Below are positions 1 through 8,914 of a DNA stretch of 64,000 nt, one piece after another; the first letter of the stretch is position 1; each line of letters begins with the position of its first letter. The notes below the pieces were generated by a model. It did no database searches. It was not told the origin of the DNA and was given only the letters and a program-made list of their open reading frames with translations. The translations under genes were made by a program, and so were the position numbers. The stretch comes from Acidovorax sp. (GTDB lineage: Bacteria > Pseudomonadota > Gammaproteobacteria > Burkholderiales > Burkholderiaceae_C): assembly GCF_021287135.1 (NCBI RefSeq), contig NZ_JAJTBB010000021.1, forward strand, positions 186,001-250,000, written 5' to 3'.

Positions 1-7
1 TGCTCAC

Positions 8-898
8 ATGGTACCCACATCGCGCTACGCCACTTGCGCTGGTTATGAGATCCACTACATGGAGTGGGGTGCGCCCGATGCTCCGGTGGTGATTGCCTGG
101 CATGGCCTGGCGCGCACCGGGCGGGACATGGACGAACTGGCCGCGCACCTGGCGCCACGCTACCGCGTGATCTGCCCCGACACCCTGGGCCGCGGGCTGA
201 GCCAGTGGGCGCGGGACCCGGCCGCGGAATACCAGCTGGCGTTCTATGCCCGCATCGCTGCAGAGCTGTTTGACCGGCTGGGCATCGAACGGGCGCACTG
301 GGTGGGCACGTCCATGGGCGGAGCCATCGGCACGGTGTGCGCCTCGGGCCTGTTCCAGCCGCAGCTCAAGGAGCGCATCACCAGCCTGGTGCTCAACGAC
401 AACGCGCCCTGCCTGGCCGAAGCGGCCTTGCAGCGCATCCGTTCCTACGCTGGCGCGCCGCCCGCGTTCGACACCGTGCTGGAGCTGGAGGCCTTCTTCC
501 GGCAGGTGTACCAGCCCTACGGGTGGCTCAGCGACGCCCAGTGGCGGCGCCTGACGGAAACCTCCACCCGCCGCCTGGCCGACGGCCGCGTGACGCCCCA
601 TTACGACCCGGCCATGGTGCAGCAATTCACCATGCACGCCAACGACTACCTCATCTGGGACCACTACGACGCGCTGGACATTCCCGTGCTGTGCCTGCGC
701 GGCGAGCAGTCCGACCTGGTGCTGCGGGAAACGACGGCCGAGATGCTCACGCGCGGCCCCGGCCTGCGCGGCCTGACGCGCGTGGTGGAAGTGCCGGGCT
801 GCGGCCACGCGCCCGCGCTGAACGTGCCCGAGCACTATGCGCTGGTGGATGCCGCGCTGCACGGCGCGCAGGTGCGGGCCGGCACCGTGCTGGGCTGA
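8..898 (+). CDS. alpha/beta hydrolase
   Basis: A 296-residue alpha/beta-hydrolase-fold protein, probably an esterase or C-C/epoxide-type hydrolase; the substrate is not deducible. The oxyanion HG lies at residues 32-33, the nucleophile elbow GTSMGG has Ser102, and the C-terminal CGHAP supplies the likely catalytic His. There is no signal peptide, so it should be cytosolic. The ATG lies only 7 bases from the window edge and the frame stays open to the edge, so the true start could be upstream. A leftward lipoprotein pair follows, so it seems to end its own transcription unit. Confidence 0.85.
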   Translation: MVPTSRYATCAGYEIHYMEWGAPDAPVVIAWHGLARTGRDMDELAAHLAPRYRVICPDTLGRGLSQWARDPAAEYQLAFYARIAAELFDRLGIERAHWVGTSMGGAIGTVCASGLFQPQLKERITSLVLNDNAPCLAEAALQRIRSYAGAPPAFDTVLELEAFFRQVYQPYGWLSDAQWRRLTETSTRRLADGRVTPHYDPAMVQQFTMHANDYLIWDHYDALDIPVLCLRGEQSDLVLRETTAEMLTRGPGLRGLTRVVEVPGCGHAPALNVPEHYALVDAALHGAQVRAGTVLG

Positions 899-911
899 GC
901 GGCTGGGCTGG

Positions 912-1223
912 TTATCCCAGGTGGTCGCTTGATGGCACGCTGGTGCCCCCGCCGTGCGGCCCTTCTTCCCGCCGCACGGTTTCCCCGGTGCGGACGATCC
1001 GAAAGGTGGACTCGTCCAGCCGCTCCACCGGGGAGCCGTCCGGCAGCGCAAAACCGGTGCTCCCGCCGTTCCAGTGCAGTCCGCCCACCGCATCTTCACG
1101 AAGTTGTGCCGGCGCCTTGGTGATCACAAACGGCTGGCCTTGCGCATTTCGGGCCGTGAACTGCTCTGCGACCCCGCTGTTCTCCGTGGCAGCCAAAGAG
1201 GCCCCCTCGTCAGCGCGTGGCAT
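912..1223 (-). CDS. hypothetical protein, possible displaced C-terminal domain of the upstream lipoprotein
   Basis: A 103-residue protein of ordinary, non-repetitive composition, unlike the proline/arginine-rich shadow frame that extends upstream of its ATG. It has no signal peptide or recognised family. The ATG lies 14 bases inside the end of the lipoprotein gene before it, so the two are probably translationally coupled. An equally good reading is that this is the globular domain of that lipoprotein, separated by a frameshift: signal, then Ser/Gly linker, then domain is a common lipoprotein layout. It ends 13 bases from the convergent hydrolase gene. Confidence 0.55.
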   Translation of the reverse strand: MPRADEGASLAATENSGVAEQFTARNAQGQPFVITKAPAQLREDAVGGLHWNGGSTGFALPDGSPVERLDESTFRIVRTGETVRREEGPHGGGTSVPSSDHLG

Positions 1224-1728
1224 TGCCGGTGCTGCTGTTGGGGGTGCTGTTGGTCGAGCCGGCGTTGGCGCCGGCGCTGCCCGGTGTAGAGGACGAAGCT
1301 CCTGGGGCACCAGCGCCAGCGTCGGTACCCGAGGACCCCGTGCCGGTGGTGCCTCCGGAACCGGAGGCACCGCTCTCCCCACTGCCGGTGCCCCCGGCGG
1401 CGCCAGGCGACGGACTGGGCGATGTCGGTGATGTGGGCGCTGTGGCCCCCATGCCTCCCACTGAGCTGGACGTGCCGGATGCCTCGGCACCGCCGCTGCC
1501 CGTGCTGTTGCCCATGGTCGGCGTCCCTGGCGCGCCGGTGCCAGCCCCGGGCGCGCTGGCACCTGACGGGGACGAAATGGGCGGCGTCTTGTCGGCCTTG
1601 CGGTCGCAGGCGGCCAGGGCCAGTGCGGCCACAGCGATCAGCGGAACCGCCACCCAGTGCCGCAAGGTCGCCGGGCGGGCCGGGGAAGCGGTGGGGGCTG
1701 CGAAGGGGGAGCGGGTCAGTGTGTTCAT
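1210..1728 (-). CDS. putative lipoprotein with Ser/Gly/Thr-rich low-complexity body
   Basis: A 172-residue protein with a charged start, a hydrophobic segment at about residues 23-39 and a lipobox ending LALAAC, so it is likely lipidated and exported. Almost everything after the Cys is Gly/Ser/Thr/Ala/Pro linker with no recognised domain. The start is chosen from the lipobox distance and an AAGGAAA ribosome site directly upstream. The gene overlaps the next small gene. Its lack of any globular part suggests either a surface spacer protein or the front half of a frameshifted gene. Confidence 0.65.
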   Translation of the reverse strand: MNTLTRSPFAAPTASPARPATLRHWVAVPLIAVAALALAACDRKADKTPPISSPSGASAPGAGTGAPGTPTMGNSTGSGGAEASGTSSSVGGMGATAPTSPTSPSPSPGAAGGTGSGESGASGSGGTTGTGSSGTDAGAGAPGASSSTPGSAGANAGSTNSTPNSSTGNATR

Positions 1729-1835
1729 GAAGGTTTCCTTTGCGAAAAGAAGCAAGGGCGATGGCCGCCCCGGAGAACCCATGGTGGAATGCGCCCCCGC
1801 CTGCCCGGGTAGGACGCCAGCGACAAAACAAACCC

Positions 1836-2693
1836 TTACGGGCGATCCAGGTCTTCGGTGGGGCCGGACGCACGCCGCCAGGCGGCCGCCACCGCCACTG
1901 CCAGCACCATCACCACGGTGCTGCCCACCGCCGCCACCAGCCCCCGGCCCGGCGCCGTGGCCACCAGAAAGTTGAAGGCCGTGTGCCACACCGCCACCAC
2001 CAGCACGCTGCGGCCCTGAAAGTACAGCCAGGCCAGCACCAGCGACCCGGCCGTCAGCCCCAGCGCCCAGCCGATGAGGGCCGGCCCTAGCAGCGCTGCC
2101 ATGCTGGTGTTCAGCACAAACAGCGGCGCATGCCACAGCAGCCAGACACCCGCCACCATGAGCGCTGCCCGCAGCCGCGAGCGGCCCTGCGCCAGCCGCG
2201 GCAGCGCAAAGCCGCGCCACCCGCCTTCCTCGCCCAGGCCGTTGAGCAGCAGCGCCACCACGGCGGCCACGCCCAGCGAAGGGGCTTGGGGAATGCCGGG
2301 GTAGCTGTTGAAGTCCTGCAGCGCCGGCAACGGCCGGCCGAAGGCGGCCAGGACCCCGAAGATCAGTGCCCCCAGCAGCAGTGGTGAGAGCGCCAGCAGG
2401 GCCGAGCGCCAGCGCGGCACCGGCAGGCGCACGCAGCTGCGCAGCAGACGCCCGAGCCCCGGCCTGCCCTCGGCCAGCGCCGTGACCACCAGCGCGGCCA
2501 GAAACGGCCCGCACAGGCCGGGCAGGTGCGTGGCGCTGGAGCCCGGGCCAACCCGTTCGCCCCGGGCCAGCAAGGCCAGCCAATACCCCCACGAGAACGC
2601 GAACGCCAGCACGCAGTAGAGCAGCAGCGCGTGCCGCTGGACCCACAGCGCCAGAGGGCGGGGGGCTGCTGGGCTCGCAATGGAAGGGCGCAT
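1836..2693 (-). CDS. CPBP family intramembrane glutamic endopeptidase
   Basis: A 285-residue, multi-spanning membrane protein of the CPBP (CAAX protease and bacteriocin-processing) family. All three conserved motifs are present: EExxxR at Glu155-Glu156-Arg160, the second-motif His188 in WHAP, and HxxxN at His237-Asn241. These would form the intramembrane active site. The bacterial substrate is unknown; family members are linked to protein maturation, stress or self-immunity. The start is uncertain because the frame stays open upstream. The ATG at 2693 leaves about 20 residues before the first membrane segment. Confidence 0.8.
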   Translation of the reverse strand: MRPSIASPAAPRPLALWVQRHALLLYCVLAFAFSWGYWLALLARGERVGPGSSATHLPGLCGPFLAALVVTALAEGRPGLGRLLRSCVRLPVPRWRSALLALSPLLLGALIFGVLAAFGRPLPALQDFNSYPGIPQAPSLGVAAVVALLLNGLGEEGGWRGFALPRLAQGRSRLRAALMVAGVWLLWHAPLFVLNTSMAALLGPALIGWALGLTAGSLVLAWLYFQGRSVLVVAVWHTAFNFLVATAPGRGLVAAVGSTVVMVLAVAVAAAWRRASGPTEDLDRP

Positions 2694-2897
2694 GGCAGGG
2701 CAGGGATGGTGCGGCGTGGCCAGAGACCAGATCATGCCAGCGGCGGGCGACGGACGGGCGGCAGTGTGGCGTTGGCGCTGGGGTGCCCTGCCGGGTCCAA
2801 TGCGGTGTAGGACTGGCTTGGCACCGGCATGCGGTACCGGCCCACTTGCAGGGCGGTTCGGGCGAATGAGCATGCGCATTTTGCAAGGAGCCTTGTC

Positions 2898-3689
2898 ATG
2901 CAACCGACCTCTCCCCGCCCCCTTGCCGTGGTCACCGGCGCCTCCTCAGGCATCGGCTACTACCTCGCTCTGCGCTGCGCCGCGCAAGGCTTCGACCTGG
3001 TCGTGGCCGCAGACCGCCCGCTGGACGACGTGGCCGACGACTTTCGCATCCAGGGGGCGCAGGTCACGGCCGTCCCCGCGGACCTGGCCAGCCCCTCGGG
3101 CGTGGACGAGCTGTGCCAAGCCATCGGCAACCGCCCGGTGGACGCGCTGCTGGCCAATGCCGGGCACGGCCTGGGCAAGGGCTTTCTGGAGCAGGACTTC
3201 AATGACGTGCGCCACGTCATCGACACCAATGTCACCGGCACCCTGTACCTGCTGCACCGCGTGGTGCCCGGCATGCGCAGCCGCGGCGCGGGGCGTGTGC
3301 TCATCACCGGCTCCATCGCCGGCTTCATGCCTGGCAGCTTCCAGGCCGTGTACAACGGCACCAAGGCCTTCATCGACTCGTTTGCCGCGGCGCTGCGCAA
3401 CGAACTCAAGGACACCGGCGTCACCGTCACCTGCCTCATGCCCGGCCCCACGGATACCGAGTTCTTTGCCCGCGCCCAGATGCTCGACACCCAGGTCGGC
3501 GCGGACGACCACAAGGCCGACCCGGCCCAGGTGGCCCAGGCCGGGTTCGACGCCATGATGGACGGCGAGGCCGACGTGGTGGCCGGCCTGAAGAACAAGC
3601 TGCAGGTGGCCTTGGCCAAGGTCACTCCGTCGCAGGTGCTGGCCGAGCAACACCGCAAGATGGCGGAACCCGGGTCGGCCAACGATTGA
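2898..3689 (+). CDS. SDR family NAD(P)-dependent oxidoreductase
   Basis: A classical short-chain dehydrogenase of 263 residues. The nucleotide-binding TGASSGIG is at residues 13-20, NAG at 87-89, the catalytic Ser139, and the YxxxK pair Tyr152/Lys156. An AAGGAG ribosome site 7 bases upstream fixes the start. The substrate cannot be assigned. It is a stand-alone gene, divergent from the CPBP gene and convergent with map, with a dispersed repeat at its 3' end. Confidence 0.85.
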   Translation: MQPTSPRPLAVVTGASSGIGYYLALRCAAQGFDLVVAADRPLDDVADDFRIQGAQVTAVPADLASPSGVDELCQAIGNRPVDALLANAGHGLGKGFLEQDFNDVRHVIDTNVTGTLYLLHRVVPGMRSRGAGRVLITGSIAGFMPGSFQAVYNGTKAFIDSFAAALRNELKDTGVTVTCLMPGPTDTEFFARAQMLDTQVGADDHKADPAQVAQAGFDAMMDGEADVVAGLKNKLQVALAKVTPSQVLAEQHRKMAEPGSAND

Positions 3690-3730
3690 TGCTGGCGGTA
3701 CACCGGTGCGGCCCGCCGGCTCACCGCACA

Positions 3731-3788
3731 GATGCTATGGTTTTGATACTGCCTGCGCTTGCCCAGAAAGCGCTAGCGGCCGATTTGG
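3731..3788. repeat. dispersed intergenic repeat, family A, copy 1
   Basis: An AT-richer 58-bp element with the order GATGCTAT, TTTTGATA, GCGCTTG, AAGCGCTAGC and CGATTTGG. The same arrangement (short AT block, then a GCGCTT/AAGCGC dyad with GCTAGC) recurs near 11.75, 34.79, 51.7 and 54.2 kb. Here it sits between convergent SDR and map genes and could form a weak hairpin. Confidence 0.7.
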
Positions 3789-3814
3789 CATGGAAGAGCA
3801 GTGGGCCCCGCCCG

Positions 3815-4615
3815 TCAAATCGCGGGGTAAGCGCCGGTGCCCCCGGGCCATGCCGTCAGCACCTCGAAGCCATCCGGGGTGACCGCCACCATGTGCTCCC
3901 ACTGGGCGGAGAGTGATCGGTCTTTCGTCACCACCGTCCAGCCATCGGCCAGCTCCTTGGTCTCGCGCTGGCCCGCGTTCAGCATGGGCTCGATGGTGAA
4001 AACCATGCCCGGCTCCAGCCGCAGCCCCTGGCCGCGCCGCCCGTAGTGCAGCACCTGCGGCTCGTCGTGGTACACGGTGCCAATGCCGTGGCCGCAGTAT
4101 TCGCGCACCACGCTGAAGTTCTCGCGCTGCGCCACCGCGGCAATGGCATGGCCCACATCGCCCAGCGTGGCCCCCGGCTTCACTGTGCGAATGCCCGCGC
4201 ACAGCGCCTCGTACGTGGTGCGCACCAGCCGCTGGGCCAGCACGCTGGGCGTGCCCACGCAGAACATGCGGCTGGTGTCGCCATACCAGCCGTCTTTTTC
4301 CACGGCCACATCGATGTTCACGATGTCGCCCTTTTTCAGCACCTGCTGGGGCGAGGGAATGCCGTGGCACACCACATGGTTCACCGACGTCAGCACCGTC
4401 TTGGGGTAGCCCAGGTAGCCCACATTGGCCGGCCGCGCGCCCTGCACGTTCACGATGTGGTCGTGGCACAGGCGGTCCAGCGCGTCGGTGGTCACGCCCG
4501 GCACCACATGCGGCTCGATCATCGCCAGCACCTCGGCGGCCAGTTGCGCGGCCCGCCGCGCCATCACCAGTTCTTCGGCCGAGCGGATCGGCACGCCACG
4601 TTCCGCGCGGGCCAT
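3815..4615 (-). CDS. map: type I methionine aminopeptidase
   Basis: A 266-residue MetAP that removes the initiator methionine from nascent proteins in the cytosol. Metal ligands are recognisable in the family contexts: two Asp in VNIDVAVEKDGWYGDTS, His in YCGHGIG, Glu in FTIEPM and Glu in QWEHM. The substrate-side His is in VVCHGIPS. It lacks an N-terminal zinc-finger extension. Its ATG overlaps the TGA of the ParD-like gene (ATGA), so the two are co-translated. It is therefore not in the usual rpsB-linked location, and may be an extra MetAP rather than the housekeeping one. Confidence 0.93.
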   Translation of the reverse strand: MARAERGVPIRSAEELVMARRAAQLAAEVLAMIEPHVVPGVTTDALDRLCHDHIVNVQGARPANVGYLGYPKTVLTSVNHVVCHGIPSPQQVLKKGDIVNIDVAVEKDGWYGDTSRMFCVGTPSVLAQRLVRTTYEALCAGIRTVKPGATLGDVGHAIAAVAQRENFSVVREYCGHGIGTVYHDEPQVLHYGRRGQGLRLEPGMVFTIEPMLNAGQRETKELADGWTVVTKDRSLSAQWEHMVAVTPDGFEVLTAWPGGTGAYPAI

Positions 4616-4893
4616 CAGTGCTGCCGCCTTCCGGCGCGTGATGCGGCGGGTGCGTCAGCCGCAGCCTTGCTGCCGAGCCCGCCCTGCGCCGCCAGCGCCA
4701 CATCCAGCCCACCCGCCAGCTCGGCCCGCACCAGCATCTGGCAAATCTCGCGGTGGTCCAGGTCGGGGTACAGCTCGGCCAGCATGCCGACACGCATCCA
4801 GTGCTCGGCCTGCGCGTTGATGGAACGGCTCAATGCCGTGCTGGCCAGACGCAGGTTCTCGTGCATCTGGTCGGAAATCTTGACAATGCCCAT
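4615..4893 (-). CDS. ParD-like antitoxin family protein
   Basis: A 92-residue protein starting MGIVKISDQMHENLRLAS, with a ribbon-helix-helix-like N-terminus and a short linker tail. It resembles the ParD-like family (annotated as type II antitoxin-like). No ParE or other toxin-like reading frame lies next to it; the partner is map, joined by an ATGA overlap. It probably binds the palindrome just upstream and autoregulates the pair. The ATG at 4893 is preferred over an in-frame TTG 9 bases earlier because a GAGAG ribosome site precedes it. Confidence 0.75.
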   Translation of the reverse strand: MGIVKISDQMHENLRLASTALSRSINAQAEHWMRVGMLAELYPDLDHREICQMLVRAELAGGLDVALAAQGGLGSKAAADAPAASRAGRRQH

Positions 4894-4909
4894 GGCTCTC
4901 AATTTATAT

Positions 4910-4936
4910 GAAACGTATATGTATTGTATGCGTTTC
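4910..4936 (-). promoter_or_regulatory. operator-like palindrome upstream of the ParD-like/map pair
   Basis: Six-base arms GAAACG (4910-4915) and CGTTTC (4931-4936) are perfect inverted copies around an AT-rich centre, starting 17 bases upstream of the ATG of the leftward operon. The local AT content is far above the surroundings. It is a plausible autoregulatory binding site for the ribbon-helix-helix protein; this is inferred from position and symmetry only. Confidence 0.5.
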
Positions 4937-5046
4937 GTCGCGCCGGGGTGGCACTGTCTGCCGCTGCGGCCTGGCCGCCCGGCCCGCTCGTCCGAGCGCG
5001 GCCGCTGTCCGGAGCTGTCGAGTGCAGGGGCGCAATGCCCCTGCGC

Positions 5047-5379
5047 TCAAGGCCGGACGGTCAATTCATTGTGGATGGAATGAGCGCCTTGCGCGGCTCG
5101 CGCCGCAGTGATGACGGCTTCCATTTGTGCGCGACTTGCCACGGTGCCCGCAAGCCGAACGTCTCCCTTGGTGGTGACGACTGTGATGTCGCCATCCCCC
5201 AGGTCGGGGACTTTGCCCAGTGCCGTTTTGACATGGGTGGTGGTGTCGGCGTCCGAGACATGGGCGGTGGTGTCGGACGCCTGTGCGAGCGCGGTTGCCG
5301 AAGGCTCGGGTGGGCTGCAGGCGGTCAGTGCAGCAGCACAGCAGGTGGACCACAGGAGGATGGAGTAGAGGTTTTTCAT
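5047..5379 (-). CDS. BON domain lipoprotein
   Basis: A 110-residue OsmY-like protein. An N-terminal signal ends in the lipobox LTAC (Cys21). A single BON domain follows from about residue 46 to the end (TALGKVPDLGDGDITVVTTKGD, then the AQMEAVITAARAAQG helix). BON domains bind phospholipid membranes or support envelope stability. It should sit in the periplasm anchored by lipid. It runs in the same direction as two further envelope genes upstream (5449-6878). Confidence 0.85.
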   Translation of the reverse strand: MKNLYSILLWSTCCAAALTACSPPEPSATALAQASDTTAHVSDADTTTHVKTALGKVPDLGDGDITVVTTKGDVRLAGTVASRAQMEAVITAARAAQGAHSIHNELTVRP

Positions 5380-5448
5380 GGAGTGCTTTCGAGGGCGGGC
5401 GAAGGGCTGCGACGCCGCCGGGCTGTGGTCTTCTGGAGGGAGGGGCGG

Positions 5449-5616
5449 TCAGGTCATGTGGCGCGGCACTGTCTGGGCGGCTGACAGCTGCGGATCGCCT
5501 GGGTGTTGTTCCAGTGCGTAGGGCACGGTCAGAAAGGCCACGGTGAAGACGACAAACAGGGTGGCAGCAACGGTCCGTGCAATCGGTACGAGAAAGCTCT
5601 TGAGGTCGGAATTCAT
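5449..5616 (-). CDS. small single-pass membrane protein
   Basis: A 55-residue peptide with one hydrophobic segment (about residues 8-33, ending FTVAFLTVPYAL) and a polar C-terminal tail. A clear AGGAG ribosome site lies 6 bases before this internal ATG, whereas the longer frame upstream has none. No family is recognised. It lies between the BON lipoprotein and the DMT exporter on the same strand. Confidence 0.6.
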   Translation of the reverse strand: MNSDLKSFLVPIARTVAATLFVVFTVAFLTVPYALEQHPGDPQLSAAQTVPRHMT

Positions 5617-5837
5617 GAGGGCTCCTGTAACGGCTGAGGGTTGAATGGCAAGGCCGGCCAGCCGTTTTCCTGCCTTGGGATGCCATGTTGCCGGGGTGAG
5701 ACTGAACACAGGCTGAACAGCCGTTGCCGCGGTGGATGAGCGCCGTTGTGCAAGGTGCTCGCACGCGCTTCGGCGCAGCGCGTGCGGGGGATTGCGTCAG
5801 CAGCCAGGTGCGCCGCTGGGGCTGAGGGCGCGGGCAC

Positions 5838-6878
5838 TCAATGCGAGTGCTGGTGGTGTATGTCGGGGTAGTGGGGGTGCTTGTGGCGCAGGGCCGTGTG
5901 CCGGTGCCAATGCACGTGGGGGGCCGTGGTGTCCACCCCGGGGTCGTGCGCATGCTGGTGGTGCTCGTCATGCGCGTGGGCATGTGTGTGCTCCAGCGGC
6001 TCATGGGTGTGCTCGTGTGCGTGGTCCTCGGTCAGGTGCAGCCATACGCCCCACCCCATGAGCGCGCAGGCCATCCAGAATGCGGGACTGGCGGCTTCTC
6101 CGAGCAGCAGCAGCGACACGGCTGCCCCAATGAAGGGCGCCGTCGAGAAGTAGGCCCCGGTCCGCGCGGCGCCGAGCCCTCGCAGGGCCAGCACAAAGAG
6201 GACGAGGCTGATGCCGTAGCCCGTCAATCCCACGGCCATGGCCATCAAGGTGGTCTGCGCGCCGGGCAGGCGTGCACCCAGCAGCAGCGCGATGGCGCAG
6301 TTCACGATGCCCGCCAGCAGCCCCTTGGCGCCGGCAATGAAGACCGAATCCGCGGCAGCCACGTTGCGGGTGAGGTTGTTGTCGATGGCCCAGCACAGGC
6401 ACGCCAGCGCAATGGCCGCCAGCCCTGTCAAAGACGCTGCGCCGGTGCCGCTGGACTGCCAAGACAGAACGGCCCCGCCCGTCACGATGGCCAACATGCC
6501 CAGGACGATGCGCCGGTCAGCGTTCTCCTTGAAAACCATCCAGGCCAGCACGGCGGTCAATACCGATTCCAGGTTCAGCATCAGCGATGCGGCTGAGCCC
6601 GAGGCCGTCGTCAAGCCGTACAGCAAGGCCACCGGCCCCAGAACGCCGCCAAACAGGATGGCCCCCAGGAGCCAGGGCCACTCTCCCGGCTGCAGCCCCG
6701 ATGGCGTCCAGCCCCCGTCGCGAATTGCCCGGAACAGGCCGAGACCCACGCCACTGCCGAGGTAGAGCAGCCCTCCTAGCAACACGGGCGGTACGTCGCC
6801 GACCAGCAGCTTGGCCAGCGGCGTGCTGGCGCCAAACAAGGTGGCCGCAACGAGGGCGAAAAGAATGCTCTGGTTCAT
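5838..6878 (-). CDS. EamA/DMT family transporter with histidine-rich C-terminal tail
   Basis: A 346-residue inner-membrane protein with two EamA repeats (about ten membrane segments over residues 1-280). A soluble tail of about 63 residues contains 23 histidines in HxH and HH patterns. The core family exports small metabolites. The tail resembles metal-binding tails of nickel, cobalt and zinc transporters, so metal-regulated or metal-linked export is a reasonable inference. The start is the ATG after GGAAAG; the frame is open for 25 codons upstream without a ribosome site. The downstream neighbours are small envelope proteins. Confidence 0.85.
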   Translation of the reverse strand: MNQSILFALVAATLFGASTPLAKLLVGDVPPVLLGGLLYLGSGVGLGLFRAIRDGGWTPSGLQPGEWPWLLGAILFGGVLGPVALLYGLTTASGSAASLMLNLESVLTAVLAWMVFKENADRRIVLGMLAIVTGGAVLSWQSSGTGAASLTGLAAIALACLCWAIDNNLTRNVAAADSVFIAGAKGLLAGIVNCAIALLLGARLPGAQTTLMAMAVGLTGYGISLVLFVLALRGLGAARTGAYFSTAPFIGAAVSLLLLGEAASPAFWMACALMGWGVWLHLTEDHAHEHTHEPLEHTHAHAHDEHHQHAHDPGVDTTAPHVHWHRHTALRHKHPHYPDIHHQHSH

Positions 6879-6969
6879 AGGACTTTCCAGGGGGGCTGGC
6901 TGCGCCCCGGCAGCATGAATGCCACGGTGACGTGCACGGATCATCTGTCCCAATCAATCATTCGTTCAT

Positions 6970-8865
6970 TCAATTGATCCCGTGCTTCCTGACCCGGTAA
7001 GCCATCGTAGCCCGGCTGATCCCCAACAGCCGCGCCGCCAGCGCCACATTTCCTCCCGCACTCTGCAGCGCCTGCCGCAGCATTTGCGCTTCCGCCTGGT
7101 GCAACGGCGCCACCACCGGCGCAGCGGTTGGCGCGGGCGTTACACCCGTCTTGGCCATCGCCGGTGTCTGCGGTATCTGCATTCCCGCACCCGTTGTCGC
7201 TTGCGCATGCAGCGTGCCCCCGCTGTTGCCCTGCAAGTGCAGCGACATCACCCCGCCGCCACTTTGCTCACCGCCCGCAAACAAATGGTGCGGCTCGATC
7301 GGCTCGCCATCCGTGGCCAAAATCACCGCCCGCTCAATCAGGTTCTGCAGCTCGCGGATGTTGCCGGGGAAGGGGTAGTGAAACATCGCCTTCACGGCCG
7401 CTTGGCTGAAGCCGGGCACCTGCCGCTGGTGCTTGCGCTGGTAGTGGGCCAGAAAGTGGCTCATCAGCAGCGGGATGTCGTCGCGCCGCTCGCGCAGCGG
7501 GGGCAGGTGGATGGGGAAGACGTTGAGGCGGTAGAACAAGTCCTCGCGGAAGCTGCCTTCGCGCACGGCCTGGCGCAGGTCCACGTTGGTGGCGGCCACC
7601 AGGCGCACGTCCACGCGCACGGTGCGGGTGCCGCCCACGCGCTCGACCTCGCCTTCTTGCAGGGCGCGCAGCAGCTTGCCCTGGGCCACCAGGCTCAGCG
7701 TGCCGATCTCGTCGAGGAAGAGGGTGCCGCCGTGGGCGCGCTCAAACCGGCCGGGGCGTGATGTACCGGCGCCGGTGTAGGCGCCGCGCTCCACGCCGAA
7801 GAGTTCGCTCTCCACCAGCGTCTCGGGGATGGCCGCGCAGTTGATGGCCACAAAGGGCTGGCTGCTGCGCGGGCTGATCCGGTGGAGCATGCTGGCAAAC
7901 ATCTCCTTGCCCACGCCCGATTCGCCGGTGAACAGCACGGTGGCGGCGGTGGGGGCCACGCGCTGCAGCATGTGGCAGGCGGCGTTGAAGGCGGATGAGG
8001 CGCCGACCATGGTGGCAGAGGCCGCCGGGGCAGGGGGCGTGCCCGCTGGCTTGTGCTGCGGCACGCCCAGGTAAGTGGTGCGGCGGGCCTTGCCCAGCAG
8101 TTTGTCGGCCAGCGCGGCGGGCGGGGTGCCCACAAAGTCCTGCGCGTTCAGGTAGAACAGGTCTTGCTCGGGGTCGTCCCAGCGCTCGGCGGATTTGCCC
8201 ACCACGCGGCAGTGCGCGGCGCCGGAAGACCGGCACTCCACCTCGCGGAACACCACCATGCGGCCGAACAGGGTGCTCACGTAGCCCGTGGCGTAGCCCA
8301 CCTGCATCCAGCACGCGGGCGAGCCGCCCACGCCGTAGGCGGCAATGTGTTCGTCGTCCTCGCTGGAGTTGTGCCAGATGAATTCGCCGTCGTAGTCGCC
8401 CCGCTCGGCGTCGTAGCGGGCGTGCACCACCTCCACCTGCACGACGCCCTCGAGCGCATGCAGGCGGGTGCCGGCAATGGCAGCGGCCTGGGGCTCGGCG
8501 TCGGGCCACTGCTGGCGCACCAGGCGGGCGTCGCGCGCGCCGCTCACGTAGCCCGCGCGGGTCAGCAGGCCGCGTGCCTTGTCCAGGCCGATGCTGTCGA
8601 TCAGCTCGCGGCGCAGCGAGCCCAAGGCCTCGGAATGCAGCAGGATCATGCGCTGGTCCTGCAGCCAGATGCGCCCGTCGCCGGGCGAGAAGAACAGGCA
8701 TTCGCTGATGTCCGCCACCGTGGGGTGGGCGTGCTGGCTGATGCCCTGGGTGTCAAACCCGCCCAGCGCCTGCGGGGGTGGGCTGGGCGTGGCGCCCAGC
8801 AGGGTCTGGCCCAGGCCGACGGCCGTGCGGTTCAGGTCGGCCAGGGAAATGCGGCGTTTGGGCAT
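6970..8865 (-). CDS. sigma-54-dependent XylR/DmpR-type activator
   Basis: A 631-residue aromatic-sensing enhancer-binding protein. The order is an N-terminal XylR_N sensor (about 15-115), a V4R 4-vinyl-reductase-like domain (about 145-215), an AAA+ sigma-54 interaction domain and a C-terminal Fis-type helix-turn-helix (about 590-628). The AAA+ domain carries Walker A GESGVGKE, the sigma-54 loop as GAYTGA instead of GAFTGA, and Walker B TLFLDEIG. It is divergent from the aldehyde dehydrogenase and alcohol dehydrogenase genes, whose promoter has a -24/-12 element. It should activate them on binding an aromatic effector, as MopR, AreR and XylR do. Confidence 0.92.
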   Translation of the reverse strand: MPKRRISLADLNRTAVGLGQTLLGATPSPPPQALGGFDTQGISQHAHPTVADISECLFFSPGDGRIWLQDQRMILLHSEALGSLRRELIDSIGLDKARGLLTRAGYVSGARDARLVRQQWPDAEPQAAAIAGTRLHALEGVVQVEVVHARYDAERGDYDGEFIWHNSSEDDEHIAAYGVGGSPACWMQVGYATGYVSTLFGRMVVFREVECRSSGAAHCRVVGKSAERWDDPEQDLFYLNAQDFVGTPPAALADKLLGKARRTTYLGVPQHKPAGTPPAPAASATMVGASSAFNAACHMLQRVAPTAATVLFTGESGVGKEMFASMLHRISPRSSQPFVAINCAAIPETLVESELFGVERGAYTGAGTSRPGRFERAHGGTLFLDEIGTLSLVAQGKLLRALQEGEVERVGGTRTVRVDVRLVAATNVDLRQAVREGSFREDLFYRLNVFPIHLPPLRERRDDIPLLMSHFLAHYQRKHQRQVPGFSQAAVKAMFHYPFPGNIRELQNLIERAVILATDGEPIEPHHLFAGGEQSGGGVMSLHLQGNSGGTLHAQATTGAGMQIPQTPAMAKTGVTPAPTAAPVVAPLHQAEAQMLRQALQSAGGNVALAARLLGISRATMAYRVRKHGIN

Positions 8866-8896
8866 GGGCGGGCTTCACCAAAAATTCATCAAAAAA

Positions 8897-8914
8897 TGAT
8901 CATTTGATCAATTG
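8897..8914 (+). promoter_or_regulatory. XylR/DmpR-like upstream activator sites
   Basis: Two TGATCA hexamers (8897-8902 and 8905-8910) lie back to back. The second is part of TTGATCAATTG (8904-8914), which matches the left arm and centre of the TTGATCAATTGATCAA site known for XylR/DmpR-type activators. It sits about 150 bp upstream of the -24/-12 promoter, a normal distance for enhancer sites. Confidence 0.6.

Noticed and set aside
4894-5046. Search for a ParE-type toxin next to the ParD-like gene
   Set aside because: The gap has no ParE-like frame, and the next gene is a BON-domain lipoprotein.
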